Source: Planctomycetota bacterium
GTDB taxonomy: Bacteria > Planctomycetota > Planctomycetia > Isosphaerales > Isosphaeraceae
Length of the DNA: 64,000 nucleotides
NCBI GenBank assembly: GCA_028291545.1
Contig: JAQGHR010000031.1
Coordinates: 1-64,000, forward strand
Reading direction: 5' to 3'
Part shown: in pieces, positions 40,726 through 50,160 of the stretch
Layout of the letters: each line of letters begins with the position of its first letter
Position numbering within the stretch: the first letter of the stretch is position 1
The notes under the pieces: model-generated
The model's input: the letters and a program-made list of their open reading frames with translations, nothing else
What the model was told of the DNA's origin: nothing
Databases searched by the model: none
Made by a program: the position numbers and the translations under genes

Positions 40726-41835
40726 GTGGACGAAGTCGGAGATGTTCCCGCCTCCATCCTGAGAGCGATCGCCGAGGTTGAGGCCCCGGATGCCGCCTGG
40801 TCCGCCCGCGCCGCCGAGAGGCAGGCGCGGCTGACCATGCCTCCGGGCAGCCTCGGCCGTCTCCTCGAAATCGGCCGCCAGCTCGCGTCGATCCAGAGGA
40901 CTGACCAGCCGGTCGCCGATCCCGCGCTGATCGCCGTGTTCGCCGCCGATCACGGGATCGCGATGGCCGGCGTGAGCGCGTATCCCCAGGAAGTGACGGG
41001 CCAGATGGTCCGCAATTTCTTGTCCGGCGGCGCGGCCATCAACGTCCTCGCCGCGCGAGTCGGCGCCCAGGTTCGCGTGGTGGATTTTGGCGTCGCGTTC
41101 CCTCCCGAAGACGTGGACGATCTCGCACTCCACATCGAGCGCATCGGTCCCGGGACGGCGAATTTTCTCGAACGACCGGCCATGTCTCGATCACAGGCCT
41201 TCCGTGCGGTCGAAGCCGGACTGCGGCTCGCCGATCGCTGGACACGGGACGGCGGATTCCGCGTCATCGCCCTCGGCGAGATGGGCATCGGGAATTCGAC
41301 CACCGCCTCGACCCTGATCGCCGCATTGACGGATTCGTCCCCCGAGGCCGTCGTCGGCCGGGGCACCGGGGTCGATGATGCCGGACTGGCCCGCAAGCGC
41401 GCGGCCGTCTCCCGGGCGATCGCGCTCCATGCGCCCGAGATTCGAGACCTCTGGGACTGGCTTGCTCGCGTCGGCGGCTTCGAGATCCTCGGCCTCGCCG
41501 GCCTGGCGATCGGGGCCGCGAAAAATCGCAGCCTCGTCGTCCTCGATGGCCTCATCAGCACGGCCGCCGGCCTGATCGCGGCGCGGCTCTGTCCGGCCGC
41601 GATGGGCTCCGTGATCGCGGCGCACGTCGGCACCGAGCCGGGGCATCGGGTGGCGCTCGATGCGCTCGGCCTGGAGCCGATCCTGGATCTCGGCCTGCGG
41701 CTTGGCGAAGGCAGCGGCGCCGCGCTGGCGATCCCGATCCTCGCGGCCTCGGCCGATCTCCTCCGCAACATGGCGACGTTCGATTCCGCCGGGGTTTCAG
41801 GGCCGTCACTTACTTCGCCATCCCCGCCAGGCTAA
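40726..41835 (+). CDS. cobT: Nicotinate-nucleotide--dimethylbenzimidazole phosphoribosyltransferase
   Basis: [89 protein letters not shown]. Confidence 0.95.
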   Translation: [369 protein letters not shown]

Positions 41836-42622
41836 CATCCAGATTGTTGAGGAAGCTTTTGAAGACCGCCGCCGACTGAGGCCGTTCCTTCCGGACTTCG
41901 GTCAGCGCGGGGTGGCCATAAGCCGAGAGCGCATTGCGGGCTTCATTCACGCTCTGGACGGTCGCCTTGCCGTCGTCCTGATATTGCTTCGCGATGGCCG
42001 CGATGGCCGTGTCCACACGTTCCCTCGACGGATCGACGGGCGAACTCTGCGGCCAGAGGACGGCCCCGTCCTTGGTGATCAGCTGGTCGAGCGGCACCGT
42101 CGAGGTCTGGCGCGGTGCGCGGCTTCTTGACCGGGGCGCCGCCGACCGCACGTTGAACTGCTCGCGAACCGCCGGCGCCTGCTGCGCGTTGTTCATGGCC
42201 GTCGCGATCGCCTGCTGCTGGAAGAAATTCGCTTCCTGATAGGCCTTCGTCGCCTGGGCGTTCTGGAGATTGTAGCGGCTGGCGTTCATGGCGTATTGTT
42301 GCTGGCGATACAGCGGATCGTCATACGTCGGTGGGATGTTGTAGCCCCCGGGAGCGAACCCGTAGCCGCCATACCCCGGGATCGGCGCCGTCCAGCCCGG
42401 CGAGACCACGCCGAACGCCCCGTAATTGCCATAACCGTTGTAGCCGTACGGCGAGCCGTAGATGATGATCGGCCCATATTGGGGCACGGTGAGATTGATA
42501 CCGCCGCCGTTGAACCCGCCGCCCGCACCGGGATTGATCGTGACCGGATTGAGTTGCTGCGCTGGAGCCTGGCTGGCCGAGACGGACACAGCGAGTCCGA
42601 GAATCGCGATCGTACGCCTCAT
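41810..42622 (-). CDS. Secreted Gly/Tyr/Gln-rich hypothetical protein
   Basis: Strong RBS GAGGAGG before ATG at 42622; signal peptide MRRTIAILGLAVSVSASQAPAQ then GGGFNGGG/YGYNGYGNYG low-complexity segment. Confidence 0.75.
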   Translation of the reverse strand: MRRTIAILGLAVSVSASQAPAQQLNPVTINPGAGGGFNGGGINLTVPQYGPIIIYGSPYGYNGYGNYGAFGVVSPGWTAPIPGYGGYGFAPGGYNIPPTYDDPLYRQQQYAMNASRYNLQNAQATKAYQEANFFQQQAIATAMNNAQQAPAVREQFNVRSAAPRSRSRAPRQTSTVPLDQLITKDGAVLWPQSSPVDPSRERVDTAIAAIAKQYQDDGKATVQSVNEARNALSAYGHPALTEVRKERPQSAAVFKSFLNNLDVSLAGMAK

Positions 42623-42810
42623 GGCTGCCTCCTCATCGAGAAGCTCTCGGGTGATCCCTGGAGGGGATTCTAGGCCAACAGAAGGGATCACGTCGAGCAA
42701 CTTCTGTCGTCCCTGTGCGTTTGGGCTTCGACGATGACGGGTTTTCGCCGAAGAAGATTCGCTATAGTATGAGGCACACCGATCGACCGTCCGGGACGAG
42801 GGTCATAGCC

Positions 42811-43374
42811 ATGCCAAATCCGGCCCAGGAAGTCTTGACGCTAAAGCAATTCCTCCAGATGCCGGAAGTCAAGCCCGCGCTGGAGTTTATCCGGGGGAGG
42901 ATGGCTCAGAAGGTGTCGCCGAATCTGCATCACAGCGTCATCGACGATGGGCTTCTGAACGCGATCAACCGTTTCGCCCGACCAAAGATCGGCCGATCCT
43001 TCGTGGAGCTGCGTTGCAGCTTCGGCGGTGAGTCTTACGTCCCCGACGTCTCGTTCTTCCGCAAGGAACGCATTCCAAAGGACGAAAGGGGGCGGTATGC
43101 CGAGAAAGTGCTCATCCCCCCCGACCTCAGCATCGAGATCCTGTCCCCCGGGCAGACGGTCGCAAATCTCTCCGCGCGAATCACGCGGTGCCTGGCCAAG
43201 GGCGTCCGCCTGGGCTGGCTGATCCAGCCGAGACGCTCTCGCGTCTTCGTGTTCCGGCCGGGAGAGCCGCGACTCGTCCTGGAGATCGGCGACACGCTCT
43301 CCGGCGACGACGTGATCCCCGGATTCACCCTCCCGCTGGCCGAGCTGTTTGGTTGGCTTCAAGCCGAGGAATGA
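42811..43374 (+). CDS. Uma2-family protein (putative restriction endonuclease fold)
   Basis: MPNPAQEVLTLKQFLQMPEVKPALEFIRGRMAQKVSPNLHHSVI...YVPDVSFFRKERI...PPDLSIEILSPGQT. Confidence 0.88.
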   Translation: MPNPAQEVLTLKQFLQMPEVKPALEFIRGRMAQKVSPNLHHSVIDDGLLNAINRFARPKIGRSFVELRCSFGGESYVPDVSFFRKERIPKDERGRYAEKVLIPPDLSIEILSPGQTVANLSARITRCLAKGVRLGWLIQPRRSRVFVFRPGEPRLVLEIGDTLSGDDVIPGFTLPLAELFGWLQAEE

Positions 43375-44432
43375 TCGTGATGCCCCGCTCCGCCCTCGTC
43401 CCCCCGATGACCGACCCCACGCCGATCTTCGAACAATTCCGCGGCAGTTATGGCACCGAACTGCTCACGGCGGCCGTCGCGCACCTGGATGTCTTCGGAA
43501 AGCTCGCGTCGCCAAAGTCGTTCGAATCCCTGCGCGATTCGCTCGGCCTGGCCGATCGTCCCGCGAACGTGCTCATCACGGCATTGCGAGCGATGGGGCT
43601 GCTCGCCCACGATTCCGCGAACCGATTGGTCCTGACCGACCTGGCGCGCGAGCATCTCGTACCCGGCGCGGACTTCGACGTGAGCGGCTACATCGGCCTC
43701 GCGGCCAACGCCCCCGGGGTGCTGGAGATGGTGGAGCGGCTGCGGACAAACCGGCCCGCCGGAGCCAGCGCCGAGGAGCAAGGCGCCGCGTTCATCTTCC
43801 GCGAGGGGCTCGAGTCCGCCATGGAACGCGAGGCGTCGGCCCGATCGCTCACGCTCGCGCTGGCCGGACGCGCCAGGAATGTGGCGCCGCATCTCGCCAG
43901 GGTGGCCCAGCTCGAAACGGCGCGCGTCCTGCTGGACGTCGGCGGCGGGACGGGCATCTACGCCATCGCATGCGTCCAGGCTCATCCCTCGCTCCGCGCG
44001 AAGATCTGGGACCGGCCCGAGGTGCTCAAGGTGGCCCGCGAGATGGCCGAGTCTCATGGCGTGCTCGACCGCGTGGAGCTGATCCCGGGCGACATGTTCG
44101 CCGATCCCGTGCCCGAGGGGGCCGACGCGATCCTCCTTTCCAATATCCTCCACGACTGGGACGTGCCCGAGTGCCGCACCCTGGTCGGGCGTCTCGCGGC
44201 AACCCTGCGCCCCGGCGGGCGCCTCATGGTCCACGATGTCTTCCTCGATGACGACCTCTCCGGCCCCTTGCCGATCGCCCTCTACTCGGCCGCACTATTC
44301 ACCCTGACCGAGGGCCGCGCCTACAGCGCCGCCGAGTATCGTGGATGGCTTGAAGTGGCCGGTCTTGTCGTCGACGCACTCGTGCCGACCCTGATTCATT
44401 GCGGCGTGCTGACCGGGACGCGTCCCGCGTAG
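43371..44432 (+). CDS. SAM-dependent O-methyltransferase (family 2-like)
   Basis: ATGA overlap with the upstream stop; LDVGGGTGIYAIACVQAHPSLRAKIWDRPEVLKVAREM...NILHDWDVPECRTLVGRLAATLRPGGRLMVHDVF. Confidence 0.9.
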   Translation: MIVMPRSALVPPMTDPTPIFEQFRGSYGTELLTAAVAHLDVFGKLASPKSFESLRDSLGLADRPANVLITALRAMGLLAHDSANRLVLTDLAREHLVPGADFDVSGYIGLAANAPGVLEMVERLRTNRPAGASAEEQGAAFIFREGLESAMEREASARSLTLALAGRARNVAPHLARVAQLETARVLLDVGGGTGIYAIACVQAHPSLRAKIWDRPEVLKVAREMAESHGVLDRVELIPGDMFADPVPEGADAILLSNILHDWDVPECRTLVGRLAATLRPGGRLMVHDVFLDDDLSGPLPIALYSAALFTLTEGRAYSAAEYRGWLEVAGLVVDALVPTLIHCGVLTGTRPA

Positions 44433-44439
44433 GGGAACC

Positions 44440-44609
44440 CGAAGCGTTTCACGCAGAGGCGCGGAGGGGTCGCAGAGTGCGCAGAGAAAGAGAGAGGAGA
44501 CGTGAAAATGGGAGGGCGATCGGAGGGAAAACCCGACCAGCCCGAATCGATAACATCCGCATCTCCGCGACCTCTGCGTCCCCTCCGCGTCTCTGCGTGA
44601 AACTCTTCG
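44440..44609. repeat. Intergenic inverted repeat, GTTTCACGCAGAGG family, copy 4
   Basis: cgaagcgtttcacgcagaggcgcggaggggtcgcagag / ctctgcgtcccctccgcgtctctgcgtgaaactcttcg, imperfect arms of nearly 50 bp. Confidence 0.9.
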
Positions 44610-44700
44610 ATTTCCTCCAGATCGAGGTGTCTTGCCCGCACCGTCCGAGTATGCTGGACGGACGTGCGATCCCTACCTTTCTCACCAGGTGGCCGCTGCC

Positions 44701-45363
44701 ATGCACAACCCCATCCCCGGCCCGAATCGTCGTCGCTTCCTCAGCACGCTCACCCTCGGAGCGGCCGCCTTCACCGCAAGGGGCGCGTTCGCCGACGAAC
44801 TCGTACGCACGCCGAAGCAAACCGAGGGGCCGTTTTACCCCGATAAACTTCCGCTCGACACCGACAACGACCTGATCATCCTGAACGACTCCCTCACGCC
44901 CGCCGTGGGCGAGATCACCCACCTTTCCGGCCGCATCCTCGACGCCAAGGGCAACCCGCTGCGCAATGCCGTCGTCGAGATCTGGCAGGTGGACAATCAC
45001 GGCGCCTACCTGCACAGCGGGACCGACAACAAGGACAAGCGCGACAAGAACTTCCAGGGCTACGGCCGTTTCCTCACCGGCTCGACCGGCGAGTACTACT
45101 TCCGCACCGTCAAGCCCGTCGCCTACCCGGGCCGCTCGCCGCACATTCACTACAAGATCGGCAAGTCCGGCAAGGAACTCCTCACGACCCAGTGCTACGT
45201 GAAGGGCGATCCCGGCAACGCCCGCGACGGCGTCTACCGCGGCCTCCGCGATCCCAAGGCCCGCGATTCCGTCACGATCGACTTCGCCCCGCTCAAGGAT
45301 TCCAAGATCGGTGAACTGGCGGCGAAATTCGATATCGTGCTCGGATATACGCCGGAAGCGTAA
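44701..45363 (+). CDS. Intradiol ring-cleavage dioxygenase-like protein with Tat-like signal
   Basis: NRRRFLSTLTLGAAAF; TEGPFYPDKLPLDTDNDLI, VVEIWQVDNHGAYLHSG, GYGRFLTGSTGEYYFRTVKPVAYPGRSPHIHYKIG. Confidence 0.9.
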   Translation: MHNPIPGPNRRRFLSTLTLGAAAFTARGAFADELVRTPKQTEGPFYPDKLPLDTDNDLIILNDSLTPAVGEITHLSGRILDAKGNPLRNAVVEIWQVDNHGAYLHSGTDNKDKRDKNFQGYGRFLTGSTGEYYFRTVKPVAYPGRSPHIHYKIGKSGKELLTTQCYVKGDPGNARDGVYRGLRDPKARDSVTIDFAPLKDSKIGELAAKFDIVLGYTPEA

Positions 45364-45403
45364 TTTCGATTTCGAGCCTCGCGCCCTCGCCAAAGCGTGG
45401 GAA

Positions 45404-45943
45404 TCACGATGACTTCTCCCGGCTGTACGTGAATCCCACGGCCTTCACGAACTTTCCATCCTTCTTGACGAAGGCCTCGAACGCGAACACGTCCTCGCCC
45501 TTGCGGACCAGCTCGACTCGCTGCTCCTGAGGCGTGCCGTCGGCCTGGGTGTTGAGGTTCGTCTGGACGAGCATGGCACCTTCCGGCTTCAGGACGCCCT
45601 CGGTCACCCCACCGTGGGCGTTCACCTCGACGAGCGTGATCGCCTTCTTGCCCGGGTGCCAGAAGTAGGTGCCCTCGTACTGAGACCATGACGCGTCCTT
45701 GGTCTTGAACACGACATCATACGTGATGGCCTTCTTGTGGTTGGACCACCGGAAGCTCGCCTCGACGCGCATCGGGCTGCCGTCGGGATTCTTGATGTCG
45801 GCGACCCACTTGCCGCCGACCGCCCAGGCGAGGGGTTGCAGGGGATTCGCCCGATCGTCCGCGACCAGCTCGCGGCCCATGTCGAAGTGCGGGACGGCCG
45901 TTACCACCACGAACAGCGCGGAGAGGATGCGTCGGAAAGCCAT
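45404..45943 (-). CDS. Secreted hypothetical protein
   Basis: Start at ATG 45943 (MAFRRILSALFVVVTAVPH); beta-rich AVGGKWVADIKNPDGSPMRVEASFRWSNHKKAITYDVVFK. Confidence 0.7.
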   Translation of the reverse strand: MAFRRILSALFVVVTAVPHFDMGRELVADDRANPLQPLAWAVGGKWVADIKNPDGSPMRVEASFRWSNHKKAITYDVVFKTKDASWSQYEGTYFWHPGKKAITLVEVNAHGGVTEGVLKPEGAMLVQTNLNTQADGTPQEQRVELVRKGEDVFAFEAFVKKDGKFVKAVGFTYSREKSS

Positions 45944-45990
45944 GAAAAGGCTCCTTTCGGAAGCGTCGGAGTTTGGGACTCGCATATTCC

Positions 45991-46068
45991 GGGTGCCACC
46001 GGCGGCTCGCCTGCCGGTGTTTTCGAGTTGGATGGAAAACACCGGCAGGCGAGCTGCCGGTGCCACCC
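45991..46068. repeat. Intergenic inverted repeat (GGTGCCACCGGC...GCCGGTGTTTT type)
   Basis: 33-bp arms gggtgccaccggcggctcgcctgccggtgtttt / aaaacaccggcaggcgagctgccggtgccaccc, 31/33 complementary, 12-nt loop. Confidence 0.95.
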
Positions 46069-46135
46069 AGCGGAAGTCAAATCGCTCCAGGACGATCGCA
46101 TCAAGAACAGGCGAGCTGGAGACTGCGGGGCACGC

Positions 46136-46666
46136 TTACTTCTTCACGGCGCGCTCAAGAGGCCAATTCTCGACCTTGCATTGCGCTGGCGTCTTCGATT
46201 CCATCATGCCGATAAACTTGTAAAGAAGCCGGATGCCGAACTTCGGTCTCCCGGTCTCCACGATGGCCTTGAGCGTGTTCACGATCAGCTTGCCGCCCGA
46301 GACCATCTGCTTGGCCGTCTTGGTGCCGAGCGGGAGGTTCGAGAGCGTCATCGTGAATTCGACGCCGGTCGCCACGGGATTCAGCTCGTAGGTGACGGTG
46401 CAAGGCGGGTCGTCGAACTGGGTGAACTTGAAGGTGTGCGAGTATTTGCGAGGCGGGTCGTATTCCAGCACCTCGCCGACGACCCCGACGAACTTGTCGC
46501 TCTTGGTCCTCATCTGCATCGGGGCACCCGGCGCGAGCCCCGGCGTCACCAGCCGCATGTTGAACATGCAGCCCTGAAGCGCGTCCGTCTTCGTGATCTC
46601 GCGCCAGACGGCGTCGGCTGACCCCCGGATGAACACCTTGAACACCGCCCGATCCGACTCAGCCAT
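46136..46666 (-). CDS. SRPBCC (START/Bet v1-like) family protein
   Basis: FKVFIRGSADAVWREITKTDALQGCMFNMRLVTPGLAPGAPMQMRT...GEVLEYDPPRKYSHTFKFTQFDD; overlaps the ArsR-family gene upstream. Confidence 0.88.
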   Translation of the reverse strand: MAESDRAVFKVFIRGSADAVWREITKTDALQGCMFNMRLVTPGLAPGAPMQMRTKSDKFVGVVGEVLEYDPPRKYSHTFKFTQFDDPPCTVTYELNPVATGVEFTMTLSNLPLGTKTAKQMVSGGKLIVNTLKAIVETGRPKFGIRLLYKFIGMMESKTPAQCKVENWPLERAVKK

Positions 46667-47027
46667 CGCGTTTCCTCCGGGGTTTGGCCTCGGCCTTGGC
46701 CTTTGCTTCCGCCTCGACGCGGTACTTGATCTGGGCGATGGGGCCGGCCCAGAGTGCGCTGAACTCCGTCGCCCAGCGGTCGTAAATGATCTGGATCGGC
46801 ATGATATTGAAGTAGAGCAATCGCTCCCGCCCCACCTTCTCGGAGACGATCAGCTCGGCCTTCGTCAGCACCTTCAAATGCTTCAGGATCGCCACCCGAC
46901 TCGTCGCGAAGTGCGGACCGAGATCCTCGACGCGGCAGCCCGGATTGTTCCGGACCAGGTCCAGAATCCGCCGCCGGTCGCGATGGGCCAGGGCCGAAAA
47001 CACCGCATCCAGGTCGTCAGGCATCAT
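46659..47027 (-). CDS. ArsR-family transcriptional regulator
   Basis: MMPDDLDAVFSALAHRDRRRILDLVRNNPGCRVEDLGPHFATSRVAILKHLKVLTKAELIVSEKVGRERLLYFN. Confidence 0.93.
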   Translation of the reverse strand: MMPDDLDAVFSALAHRDRRRILDLVRNNPGCRVEDLGPHFATSRVAILKHLKVLTKAELIVSEKVGRERLLYFNIMPIQIIYDRWATEFSALWAGPIAQIKYRVEAEAKAKAEAKPRRKRDG

Positions 47028-47045
47028 GTAACCAAAAGGTTACAT
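47026..47045. promoter_or_regulatory. Probable ArsR-type operator overlapping the regulator start codon
   Basis: atgtaacc-aaaa-ggttacat, perfect 8-bp arms. Confidence 0.65.
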
Positions 47046-47283
47046 TTTTCCGGCGTGGTGTCAAGGACTTTCTCTCGGCGGGGTCGATTTCCATGGTCGT
47101 CCCCGGTGCCACGGATTGCGCGATCAAATCTCGGGTCTGCCGCGATGATTCTTTATGAGGTCTAGCGGTGCGGTTGCCGAACGGCGGCCAGGGAATGGCT
47201 CTCGGTACCTCTCAGGGAATCGGGTTCTGCTCACGGAGATCCGGTGCGGTTGGACCAGGCCCAAGCACCTGGGCGCGGACGTT

Positions 47284-47384
47284 TTGTAGGGTGGGTCAGT
47301 CGCCGGAGGCGGCCCGACTCACCACGATCCGGCTGGCCACAGAACGGTGGGTCGCGCCGCCTCCGGCGGGGATCCACCCTACAA
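47284..47384. repeat. Intergenic inverted repeat (TTGTAGGGTGGRTC type)
   Basis: ttgtagggtgggtcagtcgccggaggcggcccgac / gtcgcgccgcctccggcggggatccaccctacaa, near-complementary arms with one indel. Confidence 0.9.
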
Positions 47385-47714
47385 GATACGAATCTCTCGG
47401 TTGCGGATCGTGCGTCGACCTTGGGGACTGGATTCGAGTTTCGATCGAAGATCCGACGGGACCGATCCTCCGGACCCCTCGGACAGAATGCCCGATCGTC
47501 CGCACCTGACCGGTGCCAGGATGGGCGAGCCACCCCCCAGAATTCGTACCCTCGGCAAATGACTTTGACAGGGCCGGTCTCCATCCCGTATCGTGCGGCG
47601 GAATCTGCCGCGAGCGTAGGGCCTGAGTTCCGGGGCGGACGCGGATGTGGTTCGGATCGGGCAGGGAGGTCGCCCCGACGGCAACAGGCCCTGGAGTGAG
47701 CACAGCACGTCATC

Positions 47715-50111
47715 ATGTTTGAATTGCTCGGCAGACTGGTCAACCGCTGGGGCGCCTTCATTGTCCTGGCCTGGTTGGTCGTGGCGACGATATTCTGGTA
47801 CTTTGCACCCGATTGGCACTCGGTGACGAAGGACGACGACGTCAGCTTCTTTCCGCCGAACTACCCCAGCGTCGTCGGTCAGGCGTTGCTGTCGCGTGGG
47901 TTCCCCGATGATGTCGCCAGTTCCTCGGCCGTCATCGTGGCCGAGCGGCGAGGCGGGCCGCTCCAGGCTGCCGACCTGGCGCACGTCGATCGCGTCGCGA
48001 AGGCGATGGAGGATCTGTCCAGGACCGAAAAGACGCTCGGCATCAGGAAGGTGCTGCACCGCAACCTGCGCGGCATCGGGTCGCGGATGGTGAGCCGTCC
48101 TTCCCCCCAGGGGCAGGCGGCACTGGTCGTGGTCGCGTTGCGGGGCACCTACGTCTCGCGAGAGGCGAGGCTGGCGGTCGACCGGATCGACGCCGAGCTG
48201 AAGAACTTGCCGCCACCGCCGGAGGGATTGCGGGTTGGCATGACCGGCTCGGCGGCGGTGGGCAATGACACCAATCGGGCCTCCACCCGGAGCGTGAAGG
48301 ATACGACGAACGCCACGATCGCGCTGGTGATCGTGATCCTGCTGGTGGTCTATCGCTCCCCCTTGCTCGCATTGATCCCGATGGCGACGATCGCGCTCTC
48401 GGTGGCCGTTTCGCTCTGGTCGATCGCGCTCTTGACGAAGGTGCCGGGCCTGAACTTCCAGGTCATCAACATCACCGACGTCTTCGTCGTCGTCGTCCTC
48501 TTCGGCGCGGGCACGGATTACTGCCTCTTCCTGATCGCGCGCTATCGCGAAGAGCTGGCGCGCGGCCGGGGCGGCGAGGAGGCGCTGTCCGAGGCGATCC
48601 GCCAGGTCGGCGGCGCGGTGGTGGCCAGCGCCGGGACGGTGATCCTCGGGCTGGGGATGCTCTGGTTCTCGACCTTCGCGAAGATCCAGTACACGGGACC
48701 GGCGATTGCGCTCAGCCTGGTCGTCGCGCTGGTGGGCTCGCTGACCCTCGCCCCCGTCATGCTGCACTGGCTTCGCGGCCTGGTCTTCTGGCCTTTCAAG
48801 CCGCCCCACCACACCGCGGGACGCGACCCCGAAGCCGAGAGCCAGGAGGAAACCCCGCTCTTCGGATTCTGGTCCAAGGTCTCCGACCGGGTCGTCCGTC
48901 ATCCTGTCCTGATCCTCGCCGTGAGCATCGTGACTCTGACGCCGTTCGCCATCGTGGGTGCCCGCACCCAGTCGAGCTACGACCTCCTCGGCGACCTCGG
49001 ACCCGAGCAACCGTCGATCATCGGCGCGGAGATGTTCAAGCGCTACTTCGCCGTCGGCGACCTCGGCCCTTCGACGATCCTGATCCGCCATCCGCAGCTC
49101 GACTTCCGCTCCGTGGCCGGACAGAAGGCCGTCGAGCAACTCGCCACCTTGATCCTGAAGGTCCCGAACGTCAATGAGGTCCGTGCCGTGTCCCGACCGG
49201 TGGGGGTGCCGATCCCGCTGGAAGGGCTCCTGCGGCAGTTCCTGCTTCGCGCCGACTCCAAGATCGAACCGGAGATCTTCGGGAACTACGTCTCGGTCAA
49301 GGCGAAAGACCCCGCCGATCGCAACCATATCACCCGGGTCGACGTCGTCTTCAAGACCAGCCCCTTCGCCGCCACTAGCCTGGAGAGCCTGGATCGCGTC
49401 CGCTCGGTCGTGACCACGGCGATCGGCAAGGGCGGCCCGCTCGAAGGCGTTGCCCCCGGAGACGTCGGGTATACCGGTACGACCGTCCTGATCCACGACT
49501 TGCGGAGCGTCACGACCGAAGATGAGCGTCGGATGTACATCCTGGTCACGTCGGGCGTGTACCTGATCCTCGTCCTCCTGTTGCGCCGCCCGTGGATCTG
49601 CCTCTATCTGATCGCCACGGTGATCCTCGGTTACCTCGCCTCGCTGGGGATCACGGAGCTGGTCTTCAAGTCGCTGCACAAGGGTCCCGAGCCCTGGTCC
49701 GGGCTGGACTGGAAGGTGGGCTTCTTCCTGTTCGTGATCCTCGTGGCCGTGGGCGAGGACTACAACATCTTCCTCATGGCCCGCGTCATCGAAGAGGAAC
49801 GAAAGCACGGCGCCGTCGAGGGGACGCGCCGCGCCGTGGCCCACACCGGAGGCATCATCAGCTCGTGCGGCGTGATCATGGCCGGCACGTTCGGATCGAT
49901 GCTTTTTGGCAGCCTCACGACGCTGAAAGAACTCGGCTTCGCCCTGGGATTGGGCGTGCTCCTCGATACGTTCGTCGTCCGCCCGATCCTGGTGCCGGCG
50001 TTTGTCGTTCTGATTCATCGCCCTCGGGGCCGTCTACGGCTACCGGCCGGCGGACCGCTGGAATCACCGATCGTTCCCGATGAGGCCGGGGCCAGGGCGG
50101 AATCGGCGTAA
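47715..50111 (+). CDS. MMPL/RND-family membrane transporter
   Basis: Two TM blocks (TIALVIVILLVVYRSPLLALIPMATIALSVAVSLW; VFVVVVLFGAGTDYCLFLIARYREEL; VGEDYNIFLMARVIEEERK); MMPL architecture. Confidence 0.92.
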   Translation: MFELLGRLVNRWGAFIVLAWLVVATIFWYFAPDWHSVTKDDDVSFFPPNYPSVVGQALLSRGFPDDVASSSAVIVAERRGGPLQAADLAHVDRVAKAMEDLSRTEKTLGIRKVLHRNLRGIGSRMVSRPSPQGQAALVVVALRGTYVSREARLAVDRIDAELKNLPPPPEGLRVGMTGSAAVGNDTNRASTRSVKDTTNATIALVIVILLVVYRSPLLALIPMATIALSVAVSLWSIALLTKVPGLNFQVINITDVFVVVVLFGAGTDYCLFLIARYREELARGRGGEEALSEAIRQVGGAVVASAGTVILGLGMLWFSTFAKIQYTGPAIALSLVVALVGSLTLAPVMLHWLRGLVFWPFKPPHHTAGRDPEAESQEETPLFGFWSKVSDRVVRHPVLILAVSIVTLTPFAIVGARTQSSYDLLGDLGPEQPSIIGAEMFKRYFAVGDLGPSTILIRHPQLDFRSVAGQKAVEQLATLILKVPNVNEVRAVSRPVGVPIPLEGLLRQFLLRADSKIEPEIFGNYVSVKAKDPADRNHITRVDVVFKTSPFAATSLESLDRVRSVVTTAIGKGGPLEGVAPGDVGYTGTTVLIHDLRSVTTEDERRMYILVTSGVYLILVLLLRRPWICLYLIATVILGYLASLGITELVFKSLHKGPEPWSGLDWKVGFFLFVILVAVGEDYNIFLMARVIEEERKHGAVEGTRRAVAHTGGIISSCGVIMAGTFGSMLFGSLTTLKELGFALGLGVLLDTFVVRPILVPAFVVLIHRPRGRLRLPAGGPLESPIVPDEAGARAESA

Positions 50112-50160
50112 TCGCAGTGGGCAGTGAGGCGGATTCCTGGGACGGGGGATAAGGCTCGCG

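Noticed and set aside
42811-44432. Uma2 plus methyltransferase pair as a restriction-modification system
   Set aside because: The methyltransferase matches small-molecule O-methyltransferases, not DNA methylases, so ATGA coupling alone is not evidence.
47379-50018. 879-aa minus-strand ORF opposite the MMPL transporter
   Set aside because: Composition is D/R/H/Q/E-rich without hydrophobic segments, as expected from reading a high-GC membrane-protein gene antisense; the + strand ORF is a clear MMPL protein.
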